Of a stretch of 64,000 bases of DNA, positions 1 to 13,032 are shown one piece after another. Made by a program: the position numbers and the translations under genes. Where the stretch lies: contig VZTG01001883.1 of NCBI GenBank assembly GCA_013397845.1, positions 3,483,649 through 3,547,648 on the forward strand, in the 5' to 3' direction. The notes beneath the pieces were generated by a model. That model was given only the letters and a program-made list of their open reading frames with translations, searched no databases and was not told the DNA's origin. Position 1 is the stretch's first letter; every line of letters starts with the position of its first letter. Source of the DNA: Melanocharis versteri. Its lineage: Eukaryota > Chordata > Aves > Passeriformes > Melanocharitidae.

Positions 1-2019
1 TTAGAGTCAACCACTGTTCTCTGTCCAGTGACTTTCCATGAAACTCTGTAACAGATTCATAGCCCTTAGACCTTTTAAATGGCCCTTCTTTAACATGAAC
101 AGCACATTTACACCCTGTACAGAAATGTCTGACTACGGCATTTTTCTGGAGATAAGAAATTATTTTTAACCTTTCAGAGGAAGCTTTGAAACTGAATAAT
201 TGAATGGCTGCTGTAATTGCTATGCTATTGGATAAAAAAAGGCAGCAATATAGGTGCTTGTGACCGTAAGTTACAGATCTTGAGAGTATGTAGAATATAC
301 TTTAGATATAAAGAGAGAATGGAAAGCAGAATGGAAGAAGACAATGGCAGCATCTTTCTGAAAAGTGAATTAGTGCAAAATGTGTGTGTGTGATTGAGGG
401 TGGTAGGAAAATTAGATTATATAATAATAGCTGTGATTTTAATTTATTTTAGGCATGTCAATAAATTTTAGCGATCCTTTTTGCCAATCGATTTTATTGT
501 ACTTAATTTCTGAAGTAAAAAGGATCTATCCCCAAAACAAACAAAAAAAGACCAAAACCTGCCAATATAAAGATCTAGACATTAAGATTACTACAAGAAA
601 TGCATACATTGTCCTTATTCAATGTCAAAGTAAGCAAATCCAGTGAGAGCTGACTCTAATTGTGGTCTTACCCAGGAAAGAAAGTCTTGATCTCTTTTTG
701 AGCTCATATCCCATCCCAGATGAAGGCCATGTAGTGTCACGAGAGAGCTAAGCTTGTACTTCACATTTCAAAACACATACCATAGGTGGCTCACCCAAAA
801 CTGTAAACTTCTATGAATCCCATCTGAAGGGCCTGACTTGGCCCATAAACTGTACAGTTTAGACATTTAGCTCAGGCTTGTGGGTGCCACACTGAGAAAC
901 AGTTGAAAATAAAGCACCATCGAACGTCACATGTTCGATGTTTCTCTCTGCCTTAATTCCAAGGTCTATACTACAACTAATGCTGAAATCTCACCCTAGG
1001 TAATGGCCAAATGACAAGGAGATAGTCTCTCTTACTGCACTACAGTAATTGGTAATTACATTCTCATTGCCAGGAATCCTGCCCTCAGATACAATTAATT
1101 AAAACGTTTGTGGAGAGGAGTTAATAACAACACAGGGACTCATGACCAGGTTTGGTGCAGACAAATAAAAGACAGGGCAGAAAGAAAACATAAAAATTGC
1201 ACAAACCCAGGTTCAGTTTGCAGATATGAACATTTAAAAAATCACCCTCTCCCCCAGCAAAAACTTTCTGCTTGTAATTGAGAAAATCTAAACTGAAAGA
1301 CAATAAATCTGAAACAAAATCAATACAACCTTATAGTGTGATTTATAATGAGACGCTTTTCAAAGGAAACAGGCACTTTAAAAGCCAGGCTGTTCTCTCT
1401 GATTGAAGGTTTTCACCATGAAAATGTCTGGCTAAGAAATGGCAGATTTACAGGGTAGGCAGCAATTGCTCATTAGGTGAAAGCAAAACTTAATCCAAAA
1501 TTACTTTCTCAGATTTTTATATAGCCTGTTTGAAGCAAGTTTTTGGGGCTTCCTATCAAGGCTATTCCTGTGAACCGAGCAGAAACAGCAATCTTACGCT
1601 AAGCAAATGCTTCTCTTAGTAGCTATCTAAAAAGTTTCTCGAATACAAATGTTATTATTGTAGTAAAAATACTAAAAACAGTGTATCAAAACCAGCATTT
1701 TATTATTTATTTACTATACAAATAAAAGGAGAAAACGATCCATGTTTTTAAGTGGGCAAATTCTTGCAAAAAACTTAAAAGAATTTTAGTAATTATTTCA
1801 GAGGGTTAAGATTTTGTTATATTTTTGCCTTAGATGTTGGGGTTGGTTTTTTTCTGCAAAGGATAAAAATATCCAAAATATCTGTTATAATTAGCAGGTG
1901 GCTCTTTATAGCAAAAACACTAAAAACAGAAGTAGTAACAGCTGTGAAGGAGGATATCAAAATCAAGAATATTAAGATGAAGCATCATTTGTTTTTATAA
2001 AGAGATGTTTATTTTGTGA

Positions 2020-2480
2020 TAATGGATGCAATTAATACCAGCATATGCTAGAGTGTTCACGGAATCAGTAATTAATGTAGCATTAATTTCAATGGGTTTT
2101 TAAATGCATTTGCAATGCTACACACATTCAGATCTCTCATCAAACACAAACCAATTTGCTTAATAAATCAACAGCCTTGAACATATTTTTCTATAACATG
2201 AATGTTACAGGTATGCCGGTTAAGGCTTTATTTTAATAGTGATAACAGAAGAAAGTGTTTTGTGCTCCTAATTGAATAGTTCAGGCATTTAAAATATTGA
2301 TCATAGGGAGTGAGTGGTAATTACTTAAGCTAAGAACAGCTGTGAACAGACATCATTAATGTTCATCTACCATAATTTATGCTTGTAGCAATATGGCTCT
2401 TTTCAGCAAAATTTAAATTAAAGAAAGCCAGATTTAAATCTGAAAGTGAAGAAAGTGAAGATCGTTGCATGAAAAATTAT
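2020..2480. promoter_or_regulatory. Possible conserved non-coding element (enhancer-like)
   Basis: This AT-rich stretch carries several homeodomain-type cores: TAATTA near 2069 and at 2318-2323, and a CATTAATG palindrome at 2354-2361. It also has an E-box CAGCTG at 2337-2342. It lacks simple-sequence decay and recognisable transposon sequence. Such mixtures are common in deeply conserved vertebrate developmental enhancers, but also arise by chance in AT-rich DNA. This call is inference; only cross-species alignment would establish it. Confidence 0.22.
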
Positions 2481-2656
2481 ACCATACTGAGCTATAAATG
2501 GCATAACCCCCTGCAATTATTGGAGCCTCTAAAGTTTAACTCTAGATCTCTCAGGTAGTAGAGTGAGGATAATTAAACCTGTAGCTATCTAACAATAATT
2601 AAGACTTTTTCCTTCTGTTATGCACCTATTAAGTGGTCTCAGTGGTCTTTCCAAAC

Positions 2657-2745
2657 ATTAATGAATGAACCGAAACACACTGTGAGGTACAGTAGGCTAG
2701 TAAGCATTTTTTCCCATCATATGGATGAGAAAACTAAGGAATAAA
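2657..2745 (-). repeat. MIR-like SINE relic (antisense)
   Basis: The plus strand reads like the reverse complement of the MIR core and 3' part. A segment containing CTGTGAGGTA (around 2680) is followed by TCCCATCATATGGATGAGAA, matching the well-known MIR stretch that ends in GATGAGGAAACTGAGG. The copy is old and substituted. MIR is an ancient amniote SINE and is rare in birds. The assignment is from recalled consensus. Confidence 0.55.
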
Positions 2746-5247
2746 TGCAGTGCAGGGTGGTCTGAAAATTAATAAATTGATAAGTGGCTACAAGTGGCTA
2801 CAAAGCAGTATAATATGTAATGCCTTGACATTTATGGGGTGTGCAAAACACATGTAATCCACACCAGCTTTATATTCTGTGGAAGTCAAAATTAGATCCT
2901 GCTATAAATGAAGGTATTTCTCTGGAGGGATATTTGCACTCTATCTGGACTAATGTCAGTGAATTATATGGTGCATTGGTTCTTTTTTACTTTTGAAAAA
3001 AATACTCCTGTCATACTTCACCACTCCTGTGGCCTGTCATGTATCTTTTACTGCAAAGTAAATGATTGAAAGCAATCCTTCCTGCAAAACACTCAAGCTG
3101 CAGACTATGTGCTGTGGCCTTAAATATCAGCAGTCCAAACAAGAATTTGGGAATCTGTTTTTAGAGTAAGTCTGTCTCTGTGTGCTGAGGGTCTCTTCCC
3201 TATAGCCAGTTTCCCCCCTGCCTCCCCAAAATAACAAATCTCCCTCTTTTCCATCTTGTCGCAGGGGTTTGCCTGCTAAGAGCAGTGATAAGACTCCTGT
3301 CTGCAAACTGAAGCTAAAAATAGCTGAAACATGCCCTGAAGAATCAAAAGAAATCCCCACTCTTGAATCCACCCCCAAAATTATTAACAGGGCAGACTGC
3401 TCAGACTGCCTACAAGACACCTGTGTGTTTGATAAGTGTTTTTAATTAGATTCTGAAACTCTATCAAAAAGAAAGTGCCCATTCACACTTGGCACCTTGA
3501 CAGGTGTCACGCCTGGGACATACAGTGCATGAGCAAAACCAACCACGGTGAAATCCTGTCTACAGCAGACATCCTGAGCTCGCATTTTCACTGCAGTGAA
3601 ACCAGGCTAGTTTTTAAGCAGAGAATGTTTAATGTCTTCTACAGCCAGGGACCATGATATGCCCTCACCGTGGCAGCACAGGTATGGTCCAACTCTTCAG
3701 AGCCGCTTCATGGAGTTTTGACCATTGTGAAAATTAAATAGAGTAGGAAAAAAGAACCTTGAGTTGCTCTGTGGCCAGTCTGATAGGGTTGAGGTAGTTC
3801 ATGAATCCCAAATTATTCCATTTTAAGAAGAATCTCTTGCCTAAGACTGCAGCTGGGGAGCCATTTCCTGATGTAGAGTTGTAATAACTCACACTAAACG
3901 CTTTCTTACTCCCAGGGAGGCAACAGACACAGAGAATGATGCCTTTTTCCCCAGCAAGACATTTTTATCATGGAAAAGATCTTTCCCTAAATTTCTTAAA
4001 AGTGATGAGGTATTCTGATTCAGAAGCTTCAATGACTCAGGAATTTAAACTGCGAGAAGTTAATAAATTCCTTTCCTGTCTGACACAAACTACATTTTTC
4101 CCCTTGTTTTGGGGTTTGGTTTTTTTGGTTGTGTTTTTTCTTTCTTTTGTGAAGAGGAGAGGAATAATTTATTATATTTCATGTTACCTTGCAAGAATTG
4201 AACAATATCTATGCAACTACAGAGCCATTACCAGAAGCTTCTAGCTCACAAATATTTCAGGCAGGCAGCAGACATTGTATGAATAGTATCTCCAAAGCTC
4301 TTTTTTGTCTCCATGGAAATTTAGCACATTTTAACTTTTAGACACATGGATAGGACTGCATGTGCTTAAGATTCTGAGGCAAGAAATGCAACTTGACCTC
4401 TAAATTCAGCAATAAACCAGTCTGGGTTTTGTTAGCATACAAAGTAAGTTGTTCATTGCAGTTGGTTAAGGAAAGAATCACATTAAAAATGTGAAAGAAT
4501 GATTTTCAAACTGTATACTGTTCTTCAGTTCTTTGTGGTTTTGAGTATATGCTTTTCCAACATCATACAATATGCAATGTTTGAATGAGAACTACATTGG
4601 CCATGGATTTATCTGTATAAATATTTAACATATCCATGTTCTCTCGGAAACTAAATGCCAATGAAATCATAAAGTTCCTGGAATGGCTCAAATTACATCA
4701 TTAGATAAGAGAAAATGTCCATTCTTTTATGTTTATGGAAAAATGTGGTTATTACATACTATCATTACTATGGTTTCATTTTGAAACAAGGTTCACCTGA
4801 ACAAATATAAATGTTTTAACAGAAAGTTCTGAAAGATTTGTCCTCACTTTATTTGCAGGAAGCAACTAGACGTTTCAAGGATACATTTGGAGGCCTTGTG
4901 AGAGGGGTTTGAATTGCCTGAAGCAGGCCAGGCCTAGATAAAGGAGCAATCAACAAGATATGGCATTTACTTCAGATCTTTGTTTAGGAATATGAAAGGA
5001 AAGACCTGAGTTCCTGAGAGGGGCACATGTGAAAGCACTGTCCTTGCTGCCTCTGTGCCATCGTGCTTTATTGCTATTTGTACTCTGTGGAAAATGGCAG
5101 GAGGAAGACCAAGGACTACTGCACCCACAGCTAGGGGTACCTGGACAACTGGAAATTATGTCTTCTCAATGCAAAGTACTTGTGAGAGAACAGGTGGGGG
5201 AAAAAAAGGGAGAGCTTAAAGAATTCACCCCAGAATATTATCTGAAC

Positions 5248-5609
5248 ATGCCATTGCTCACCACCACTGACCAATGCCCAACCTGTCCCACAGCAGCAAT
5301 TGGCCTCTCCCAGCCAATTCCCTCCACCTTACATACTGAACGTGACAGTCTATGGTACTGAATACCCCTTGGCCAGTTCGGGTCACCTTGCTCACCCCCC
5401 CCACCCCAGCTTCTCGTGCACCTCGGCACTCGCAGAACCTGAGACCCTGAAAAGTCCTTGACTTAAGGTAAGGACTTTGGTTGTGGCTCTACTTAGCCAC
5501 AACCAAAACATCAGTATGTCATCAACGTTATTCTCATACTGGATCCAAAACACAGCTCTGTTCCAGCTGCTAAGGAGAAAATGAGCTCTATCCCACTGAA
5601 ACCAGGGCA
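5248..5609 (-). mobile_element. ERV LTR fragment, antisense, truncated
   Basis: The plus strand is the reverse complement of the 5' portion of a common avian endogenous-retrovirus LTR. Recognisable segments in order are the GCTCACCACC stretch near 5256, a diverged 'ttggccagttcgggtcacct' near 5370-5390, the CTTGACTTA segment near 5457, the AAAACATCAGT / TTATTCTCAT segment at 5506-5537, 'ccaaaacacagc' at 5546-5557, and an end in accagggca. In LTR sense the copy therefore begins with TG at 5609. The region to the left (LTR 3' part, with the polyadenylation region) is missing or too diverged to see. No internal retroviral genes are attached. The family call rests on similarity to the LTR at 13303-13870 and on recalled consensus. 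Confidence 0.75.
5476..5507. repeat. 13-bp perfect inverted repeat inside the LTR
   Basis: Arms 5476-5488 and 5495-5507 are exact reverse complements separated by a 6-nt loop (5489-5494). The hairpin lies inside the ERV LTR fragment, where related copies as I recall them do not have such a strong palindrome. It may be a copy-specific change. Confidence 0.8.
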
Positions 5610-7454
5610 GACGTACATTTGGAAGCTGTCAAACCCTGAGGTGTAAGCACGCATCTATCCTTGAGCAAGAGCAAAGCCCTTGTGGCTGTGAGTCAACTCA
5701 GAATTGCGATCTTGCCATTTCGTGAATAACATCAAATAGGGGAAATCACCATTGAAGACTGTAAGATGTGGACAAATGGACAGATAAATAGGAGGGGTCA
5801 GCCTGGAGAGGTCCCCAGTTACCAGCGCAGGGAGTAAAGAAGCTGTTGGCTTGAGTCACAGAGAGTCTTTTTCAGAGAGAATCCAGTGTGGAAGCCCTCT
5901 TTTCTCTGTCCTAAAGATAATAAAGATATACAGAAAGTGTGTGGAGGTAATTATTCAAAAGGGCTTTCTTCCACAATTTAAGCATAAAGACAAGCTACAA
6001 TGGGGGGGTTGGCTTTTGGTGCCTGTATCTCAGCATCTCCACTAGCCTGTCCCAAAAATGAGTATTTAAGAACCAAACCACCACAAACTATTCAAATTCC
6101 ACACACTGATGTGGTTCCTACATGGCTCTCAACTTTATACATACTGAGATTTTCATTCAATATCTCTTCTAGCATGTGAGGTGAACCATGAATTGTACTT
6201 CCCTGTGAACAGAGATTTCTTCACGTGTATCTAGCTGTCAATCATCCTTCTTTAAATGAAAACCAGCTTTTTGGTGGATAAAAATGACTGCAGATAGAAC
6301 TGCACACATTACGAATTTAATCTAGTAGGCCTAGACCCCAATCCATGCAGATGTAATTGAAAGATTAGGGTCATAAAACATGACCACAGTACCTTCCAGA
6401 GTCTCTTTTTGTATGAAGAGGATTCAATGGCTTCTTCTGTAATTATAGTTTCCTTGACTCAAAACAGTCTCTTACTGAAAGCTGTAAGTACTTGAAGGTC
6501 TTTATTAAATACTTAAAAAAAATAAATCTGTTACCTGCTACCGTAACCTATTTATTACAAATAGACATTTCAAGATTAGAGTTAGCCTTTTGCTAATAAT
6601 CTTATAAAAAAGTAATTTCTATTCAACAATATGAGGACCATAGAGATTTTGTTTTTATTTCCTTATGATGGAATTTCAATTTAACACACTTGAATCCATC
6701 AAAATGTTTCTCATTTTTTGCCTTAAAATTCTTGATTCTTTAATGCTCTGATAGTATTTAAAAACAATTGGGTTATCATTTATCTCCAAATAGCCCAAGA
6801 ATCAGGGGGACTAGGGCCTACATAAGCCTGAGAATCCTGCACCATTTAGATACTTTCACCATACTACGTCATAAAAAATTAGTAGATTTGCAGCATCTAT
6901 TTTAATCCTGCCAGAAATGGCAGCATTAAACCTTTCTGTAAGCATGAATCCATTTTGACTTCTCTCATTAAATCCTGAATTTTCTGAGGAAAAGTAATGT
7001 TTGTTGTTACTTATCTTTACTGTCACCTATTTACCAGTTTTACCAGGAAGAAATTTTGCTGACAAATAAGTGTTTTGATTTATGTCTTTGCTTTTGCACA
7101 GATACTAACTTCCAGGTGCAGTAATTGCTTTATTCATTTTTTCACTCTTAAGGATACTTTCAAACGTGAGGACAGTTACTGGTCATTCAGCTCACCCACA
7201 ACATGATAAAAAACACAATGTAATAAAAACCCCACAATAAAAGCACATCAGCAGCTGCAGCACCTGTTCAGTTACTGCCACTGACAAGAATCAGACTGGG
7301 CTTTTCAGTACTCACTCTTTCAAAAGCAGATGTTCTTTTTCAGCAATACTAATACCTAAGACTTTTTGTCAGTTAATGGCTGGTATTTCTGTTAATGCCA
7401 CACAGAATCACTTGCAGCAGTTCTTCTCCATGGAAAAGAAGATGTGGTACTTTT
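5610..7454. other. AT-rich non-coding block
   Basis: No gene or transposon is recognised between the LTR fragment and the next CR1. The sequence is unique-looking and AT-rich, with a short G run near 6001-6009. Open frames are about 64 codons or shorter. Confidence 0.65.
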
Positions 7455-7646
7455 ATACCAAGCAGGTGACCAAGCACTGGCACAGGTCACCCAGAGACGT
7501 TGTTGCATCCAGCTCCTTGGGGATATTTAAAAGCCACCTGGGCCTTGTCCCCGGGAACAGAGTCTAGGAGGCCCTGCTAGGGCAGGACCATCTTGTACCA
7601 GGATAACCTCCAGAGGTCCCTCCCAATCTCAACCACTCTGTGATTA
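7455..7646 (+). mobile_element. CR1 LINE 3' end fragment
   Basis: The segment follows the CR1 3' end in order: 'aagcactggcacaggt' (7471-7486), CACCCAGAGACG, a serine/leucine-rich stretch ending in 'ttggggatatttaaaagcc', an AGGGCAGGACCA-type segment, CCAGAGGTCCCTCCCAA, and CACTCTGTGATT at the 3' terminus. It encodes only the decayed C-terminal end of the CR1 ORF2 product plus the short 3' UTR. It is strongly 5'-truncated, as most avian CR1 copies are. Confidence 0.9.
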
Positions 7647-10600
7647 GCAATCTTTCCCACTATCTTTTTCTAAATTGTTTTCAACAGATGAAAGTACAGT
7701 TCTCCTCCACGTGGGCTGCACAGCAGTCAGGAAGTTGTGCATTGTGAGTGTGGCTCAAGGAAAACCTCTAATATGAGCCAAAGCCAAAGCTTTCCATGGC
7801 TGAAGCAAGAGCACTGAACTGAGTCACAAACATGTTTAGGCAAATTAGGCAAACTAATTATTTTAAAGCCAAACCTTGTAAAGCCTGTATTGGATTTACC
7901 TCCCCAGGAGCTTATCTAGATAGCTAATCTAAAGGCAACAAAAAAGTCCATTTGATTTCAGGAAGCTTTTAGGCAGCTTTCTGGTTGACTCAGCTGCACA
8001 GCCGTCAGAAAAGTTGGCCAACACATTACTGCAAACATGAATTATGTACCTCAAATAGCTTTTGAAAAAACTAATCACCTATGTACAGGACCTGTATTGC
8101 CAACATCTACCAGTTTAGTTACAGTAGGGGTATAAGGACAGAGAGGTGAAGGCAAAGGATGTTTCTCATGTATCTTCCTCTTTAAAGGTGACTAATCTCT
8201 TTTTCAAAGGGAATATTTTCTTTTCCTCTGATTTGGTTTGTTTGCAATCTCTGAAATACCCACACTAACCCTCTTCTCTTTCACAGATCATTTTTGTGCA
8301 CAGGCAATTGCTTGCTTTAACTTTCTGGATTTATAACAGCTTATTAGACATTTCAAAGTTTGTCATAAGCTGCAACCACTGATGCTGAGCTGGTTTTTTT
8401 CTCACTTTAAGCCTCTATGTTTGTAAGTTTGTCAGCCATTGCTGTGCATTATTTAAGCTGAACTATTAACAGGCAATCATATACATAAATTCTTGACTTT
8501 TCCTTCCTCTCTTCTCTTCCAGGCTTCGTAACCAAAGCAAGGAGAAAGGAAGTAAAACTGAGGTGAAGCAACAATTAATTTAATATACTTTCTGATTTTC
8601 AAAAGAGCATCTTTACCTCTGCCTTCCTCCCACAGATACTGTCCAAACTCTGCTGCCCAAGGGTCCACTTCTTGGCCTGAAAGCAGTCAAACAAAAGTCA
8701 AACAAAAAACATGATGACCCATAACTCATTTTTTTGTTAAACAGCATGAAGGGAAAGTAAAAGAACACCACTTTCAAAAGCACAGTCTCTTGACTAATTT
8801 GCAGAAGTATCAGAGACCCTGAGTGAAAGCTTCTTGTTCAAACAGGTTATTTTATCCAAAAAAAACCATTAGAATCATCAACATGTTTTGCTCAATTTTC
8901 TTGAATTTTGTCAAATAGCTGAAATGGAGAAAACAAAATAAAGACAACAAACGATTGTCCTAGAATGTTGAGTATTTTCTATGTTTCAGTTTGAACTACA
9001 CTTTTAACATTTCTTTCAACTCAGTAATCAAGAAAAACCCACAAGGAAATCTATACCAGAAAAAAACTGCTGAAATCCAAATGACAGCTCTCACTGGGGG
9101 ATGAAGATAATACTTCATTCAACATAAAATAATACTTTTTGGGTCTTCTAAATTATTCAATAAAGAAAGCTGTTAAATTGCCCTTGGCTGTTAACTAAAG
9201 TGCCAGCAAACAAAAATTTATCGTGATTAAACATGAAGTAACTTTGGAAAAAAACACGTTGTGTAATGAGCTGGTTATATAAAAGATGAAGAATAATTAG
9301 TTGTTCAGCTTACTCGTCAGGTTTTTTCCTATCATCAACTGTCCAAGATGAGTCTCTGAAGGAAGTACAGTCTATTTAAGATAGTGTATTTTTCCCATGA
9401 ATTTAAACATAAATTTCATTAAAATATTTCCTATCTTCATAGGTTTAACACTGCAAAAAGTGCAGAGTAAAAACTATGCACTTGTTGCATCTGTATTTGA
9501 GTAGAGATGTTTGGTTTTAATTGAATAAATAAGCTTAAGAATAAATGGTCATTTTGGACATACGAGCAAAAGACATTATTTTGTACTAGTGCCACCTTTA
9601 TAAAAATCACACAAGTGGTTTGTGCAATATCCATGTTTCTGGTTCAGGAGTTTCTTACTGTCTTGAGTAATGCCCAGTGCTTTTAGAACCTTATCCCTCA
9701 TTCTAACTGCAGCTGTTCACACAGTCTGTACAGAATTACAGTACCTGTTTAAGCAGTCTGGACTGACATTTTTCTCCTTTGTCCATCCATTTCAACCATG
9801 CTTCCTAAACAGTTCAGAGACTCTGAGTAGATTTTAGCATTCGCTGCTGCTTATTATTCTTAAAGAAGAAAGCAAGCCAAAGATCCAGATCCAAAATCAC
9901 TGTGAGTTTGTGATTCTGCTGGTAGCAAAACACCCAGCTCTGACAGCAACCAAGGACATCACCAACGGCACAAGAAAGCGCCACTGGTGTATTTCCACCA
10001 TCATATTTAATGAATGCAGTTCTGAAGCCAGAACCAATTTCACTGAGCTAGGTGATACCACCATCAGTTTTGGAAAAATTCCATGGATTTTCATCCTGGG
10101 TGCATCTTTTGGCATCCAAATACTTTTGTTACTCTGTTCTTTGCACCAAAAAAACCCCAACCCTATTTGATAAGTTTCTGCCTGGCTGAAGTGAAATAGC
10201 ATATTAAGACAATCTCAACAGTAATGTCGCATAAGATTTTTTCTCCAAAGATTTTATTCTTGTAAGATGCAAATCATAGCTAGCTACTGAATAGTGCACA
10301 GTGAAACAATTTTCTAACAGTTTCGTTTCTGTGGAAGATCATACTTCTGATTTTACCTATATTTGCCTTCAAAAAATAGCAGACTATTTTTGTCAATATC
10401 CTTGCAGTAAGTAAACTGCAATATTTTAAAAATTCTCATATCTCAAAAAATGTTGTTTGTTTACTGGTACAAAGTACAGAAATTATTCAATGCAAGCAAA
10501 TGGCTGTTTTATTTAAGAGTTACAAGAAATAAAGTATTGTCAAGGTATCTGACAGCTGTATTAATAATTTATGCTTCTTTTTCCCTTTTGAAAACACAGA

Positions 10601-12729
10601 GACAATCTCTGCAACACTATGAATCATTCCTTTGTTTCTTACCATGAAACTAGATAAGTTAAATTCAAACACTCTGTGGTGCAAGGTAGCAAACTGCAAT
10701 TGTTCAAAATCAAAAAGGCATTTTGACCCTTTTTTTTCACAACAGGCCTAATGAGGGAGAGAATTTCTATTACTATGAAGTAATAAAATATAATCACTTT
10801 TAGTAATAACAGCAACTCAGAGATATCAGGTGTGAAAGCACAGATAAGAGCTGGTGGGGCTTTTTGCCTATTTTTCCACCTAGCCCAGTGTGACACTAAC
10901 CTGGAAGGCTACTTTCAGTCCTATGCTATTATAAGAAGAAATCTTGGCATCACCAAGCTGTGTGTCCTTGAATATCAAATCAGGTTCCATATTTTCAGCC
11001 TTATGTTATACCAACATGTAGTCTTCAACACAAAGTCCCGACTTTTAAGATTTGCTTTTACCCTCGAGTGACTTGCATGGTTCACTCAGACAGATGCTGC
11101 AAATAACCAGTTTCTGTAAGCTGTTAATATACTGTACCATTGCCTGTGTCAGACACCACACTGTAGGTGAATGAAATACAATTTCCACACAGGTGACAAA
11201 AAACTAATGATCAGAGCCATGCTTTACAATTATTCTAACAGGTTTTTTCAGTATCCAGTCAGACTTCCTCTCTTTGTGAAAAGAGTCAACAATTATGCAG
11301 AGTGCCCCATCAATGCAGTAATAAAATAGAGATGTTGAACAAAATTCCAACCACATTACAGAAAAAATTCATAAGATTATACTACCCAACCAAACAATTC
11401 TACTGAAATATACCCTGAAAAAGCATAACTTGCTTCTGAAACAGAAATAGTTTCCATTCTGTGCAGTAATTCTAAACAGCTTTTAGAATTACTTAAGACA
11501 CTATTTCAGGGGACTGGCTATTTTTAGTAAATGCAGATGATCCACTCTGTCATATAATTTCTCACTCCATCTCACAAAAAAAATAATTATATTCATATTA
11601 TATTCTTAGTGTAAAGCTGAAATCCTTGCTTCAGTCCTGGTTTTATTCCTCTGGAGAAAACTGCCATTTTCATAGATTTTCTTTTCTGTTTCAGGAAGAA
11701 TCATGCTAATTCAAAATGGAGCAAAATCACTAAGTAACTGCACACATTAAAAGGGCTCTGTGCAGTATTCAGGTAAATATCAGAAGTTTTTTTCTTCAGT
11801 ATTGTGTTACAGAAAAAGTGGTTCTTCTGGTGAACTGTCAACCGGGAGAAAAAGCTGACTGATTCTTGGTTTCTTTATATGTTTGTTTTACCAGGTGTTA
11901 ATCTTTCTCTAATTCTGTTTCCCTTAAGTTATGAGGTATGAAAACAAAAAATTATGAGGTAATTCTGGAACATTTGGGTCTTTTTTTGTTCTGTTTTGCT
12001 TGGGGGTGTATTGGGGTTGGGTTGTTTGTTTGTTTGTTTTTGTGGGAACAGAATGCTTAAGCAGTTTCCTTGGTTAATGATACTTATACCAATGACCCTT
12101 TGCTAAGTTTATTTCAACAGGCAGAGCAAGGATTAGTTTTGTACTAGTTTGCATTTGAATTTCCAACTCATTATTTCCTTTTAGAGGGAAAGGTTTTATA
12201 TCTCTATATAAAAAGCAATGTTAGACTTTGGATTCTCACTCTTTCCAGACCACCTGCATAGTATTGCAAAGACTTAATGGGATTCTTATGCAAAAGAGAA
12301 AACTTCCTGGGCAGTGTAAAAGTGGTGCACTGCAGATATACACAAAATCATGTAATTATTTTCAGAAAGCTGCTGTTATTTTTTCAGGCAATAATTTTTG
12401 GGATTTTTTTTTTTAACTGAAAGAGAGTAAATACTATAATTCAGCAAGATTACTGTACTTCATCTCTGTTATGCCCCAAGATCACTCGGTAAGTTTTTAA
12501 AAGAGCTGAGGTACTTTTGTTCACCTTGGCAGTGTACAGAAGAAGTCAAAATTCTCAGGAGGTTAAATAACATTACTTGCAAACTTTAGAACATTATGGT
12601 GGAATAAGGTACTTAGCTAATCCTAAAACAACATCAAATCAAAGTAGGGCCTTCACAAAGTATTGACTTAGCAAACTCTGACCCACCCAACTTTAAGTTA
12701 TCCAGATTTCGAAAAGTCAACTTTAGGAG
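7647..12729. other. AT-rich non-coding block
   Basis: No confident gene. The block contains a weak candidate micro-exon on the minus strand (8617-8676), two overlapping opposite-strand frames near 9897-10202 with no recognised domain, a TTTG-type short repeat near 12023-12040 and several short A or T runs. The rest resembles intergenic or intronic DNA. Confidence 0.6.
8617..8676 (-). other. Weak candidate internal exon (60 bp, symmetric phase)
   Basis: On the minus strand, a pyrimidine-rich tract ending in ctgctttcag precedes 60 bases that are open in one frame. These are followed by a GAG|GTAAAG donor-like site. The frame reads about QEVDPWAAEFGQYLWEEGR, flanked by split codons so that both junctions would be phase 1. 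The composition looks protein-like, but I do not recognise a family, and short open stretches between splice-like sites occur by chance. It is not supported as a gene by anything else nearby. Confidence 0.15.
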
Positions 12730-12780
12730 AAGAGAGGCAGAGAGAGCGAGAGAGAAAGGAAAAGGAGAGAGAAAGATAAA
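12730..12780 (+). repeat. GA-rich low-complexity tract
   Basis: An imperfect purine-only run of GAGA, GAAA and AGGA units on the plus strand. It directly precedes the inverted repeat and GC-rich patch. Confidence 0.85.
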
Positions 12781-12785
12781 TAGTT

Positions 12786-12824
12786 ACTGCCTTGGATCCA
12801 GTAAGATCAGAGGTCCAAGGCAGT
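12786..12824. repeat. 11-bp inverted repeat
   Basis: Arms 12786-12796 and 12814-12824 are exact reverse complements with a 17-nt spacer. The hairpin sits at the boundary between the GA-rich tract and a GC-rich patch. Confidence 0.8.
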
Positions 12825-13032
12825 GGGGCACACCCACATGCACATCCCTGCCACTGCTTTTGTCTGCTCTGGTCTCCCAGGGCCCTTCCCCTAGGTGGGG
12901 TTTTCAGCGTGCTGCTGGCTTCAGCACATCAGCCATTCTGGGGCTGGACCAAAGGCTGCAGTGGTAGGGAGGTGTGGGGCAGTGTCCCGCCCCACCTACA
13001 CGGAACTTGCCCCGCCCCCTCTCTCACACACA
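12825..13032. other. GC-rich patch of unknown origin
   Basis: About 200 bases markedly richer in G and C than their surroundings, bounded by a purine tract on the left and a TTTA-rich tract on the right. Open frames run through it in more than one phase, as expected for GC-rich non-coding DNA. It could be a fragment of an insertion I do not recognise. No function is assigned. Confidence 0.5.

Larger units (their letters stand above)
1..5247. other. AT-rich non-coding block
   Basis: I see no supportable gene here. All open frames are about 110 codons or shorter, lack recognisable domains and overlap frames on the other strand. The block holds a MIR-like relic (2657-2745), a homeodomain-motif-rich stretch (2020-2480), a 10-bp tandem duplication at 2782-2801, an 8-bp inverted repeat with a 7-nt loop at 918-940, and a short TG run near 381-392. 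The rest looks like unique intergenic or intronic DNA. Confidence 0.7.

Noticed and set aside
9897..10202. Overlapping 86- and 101-codon frames on opposite strands
   Set aside because: Mutual overlap, no domain, no splice or promoter context.
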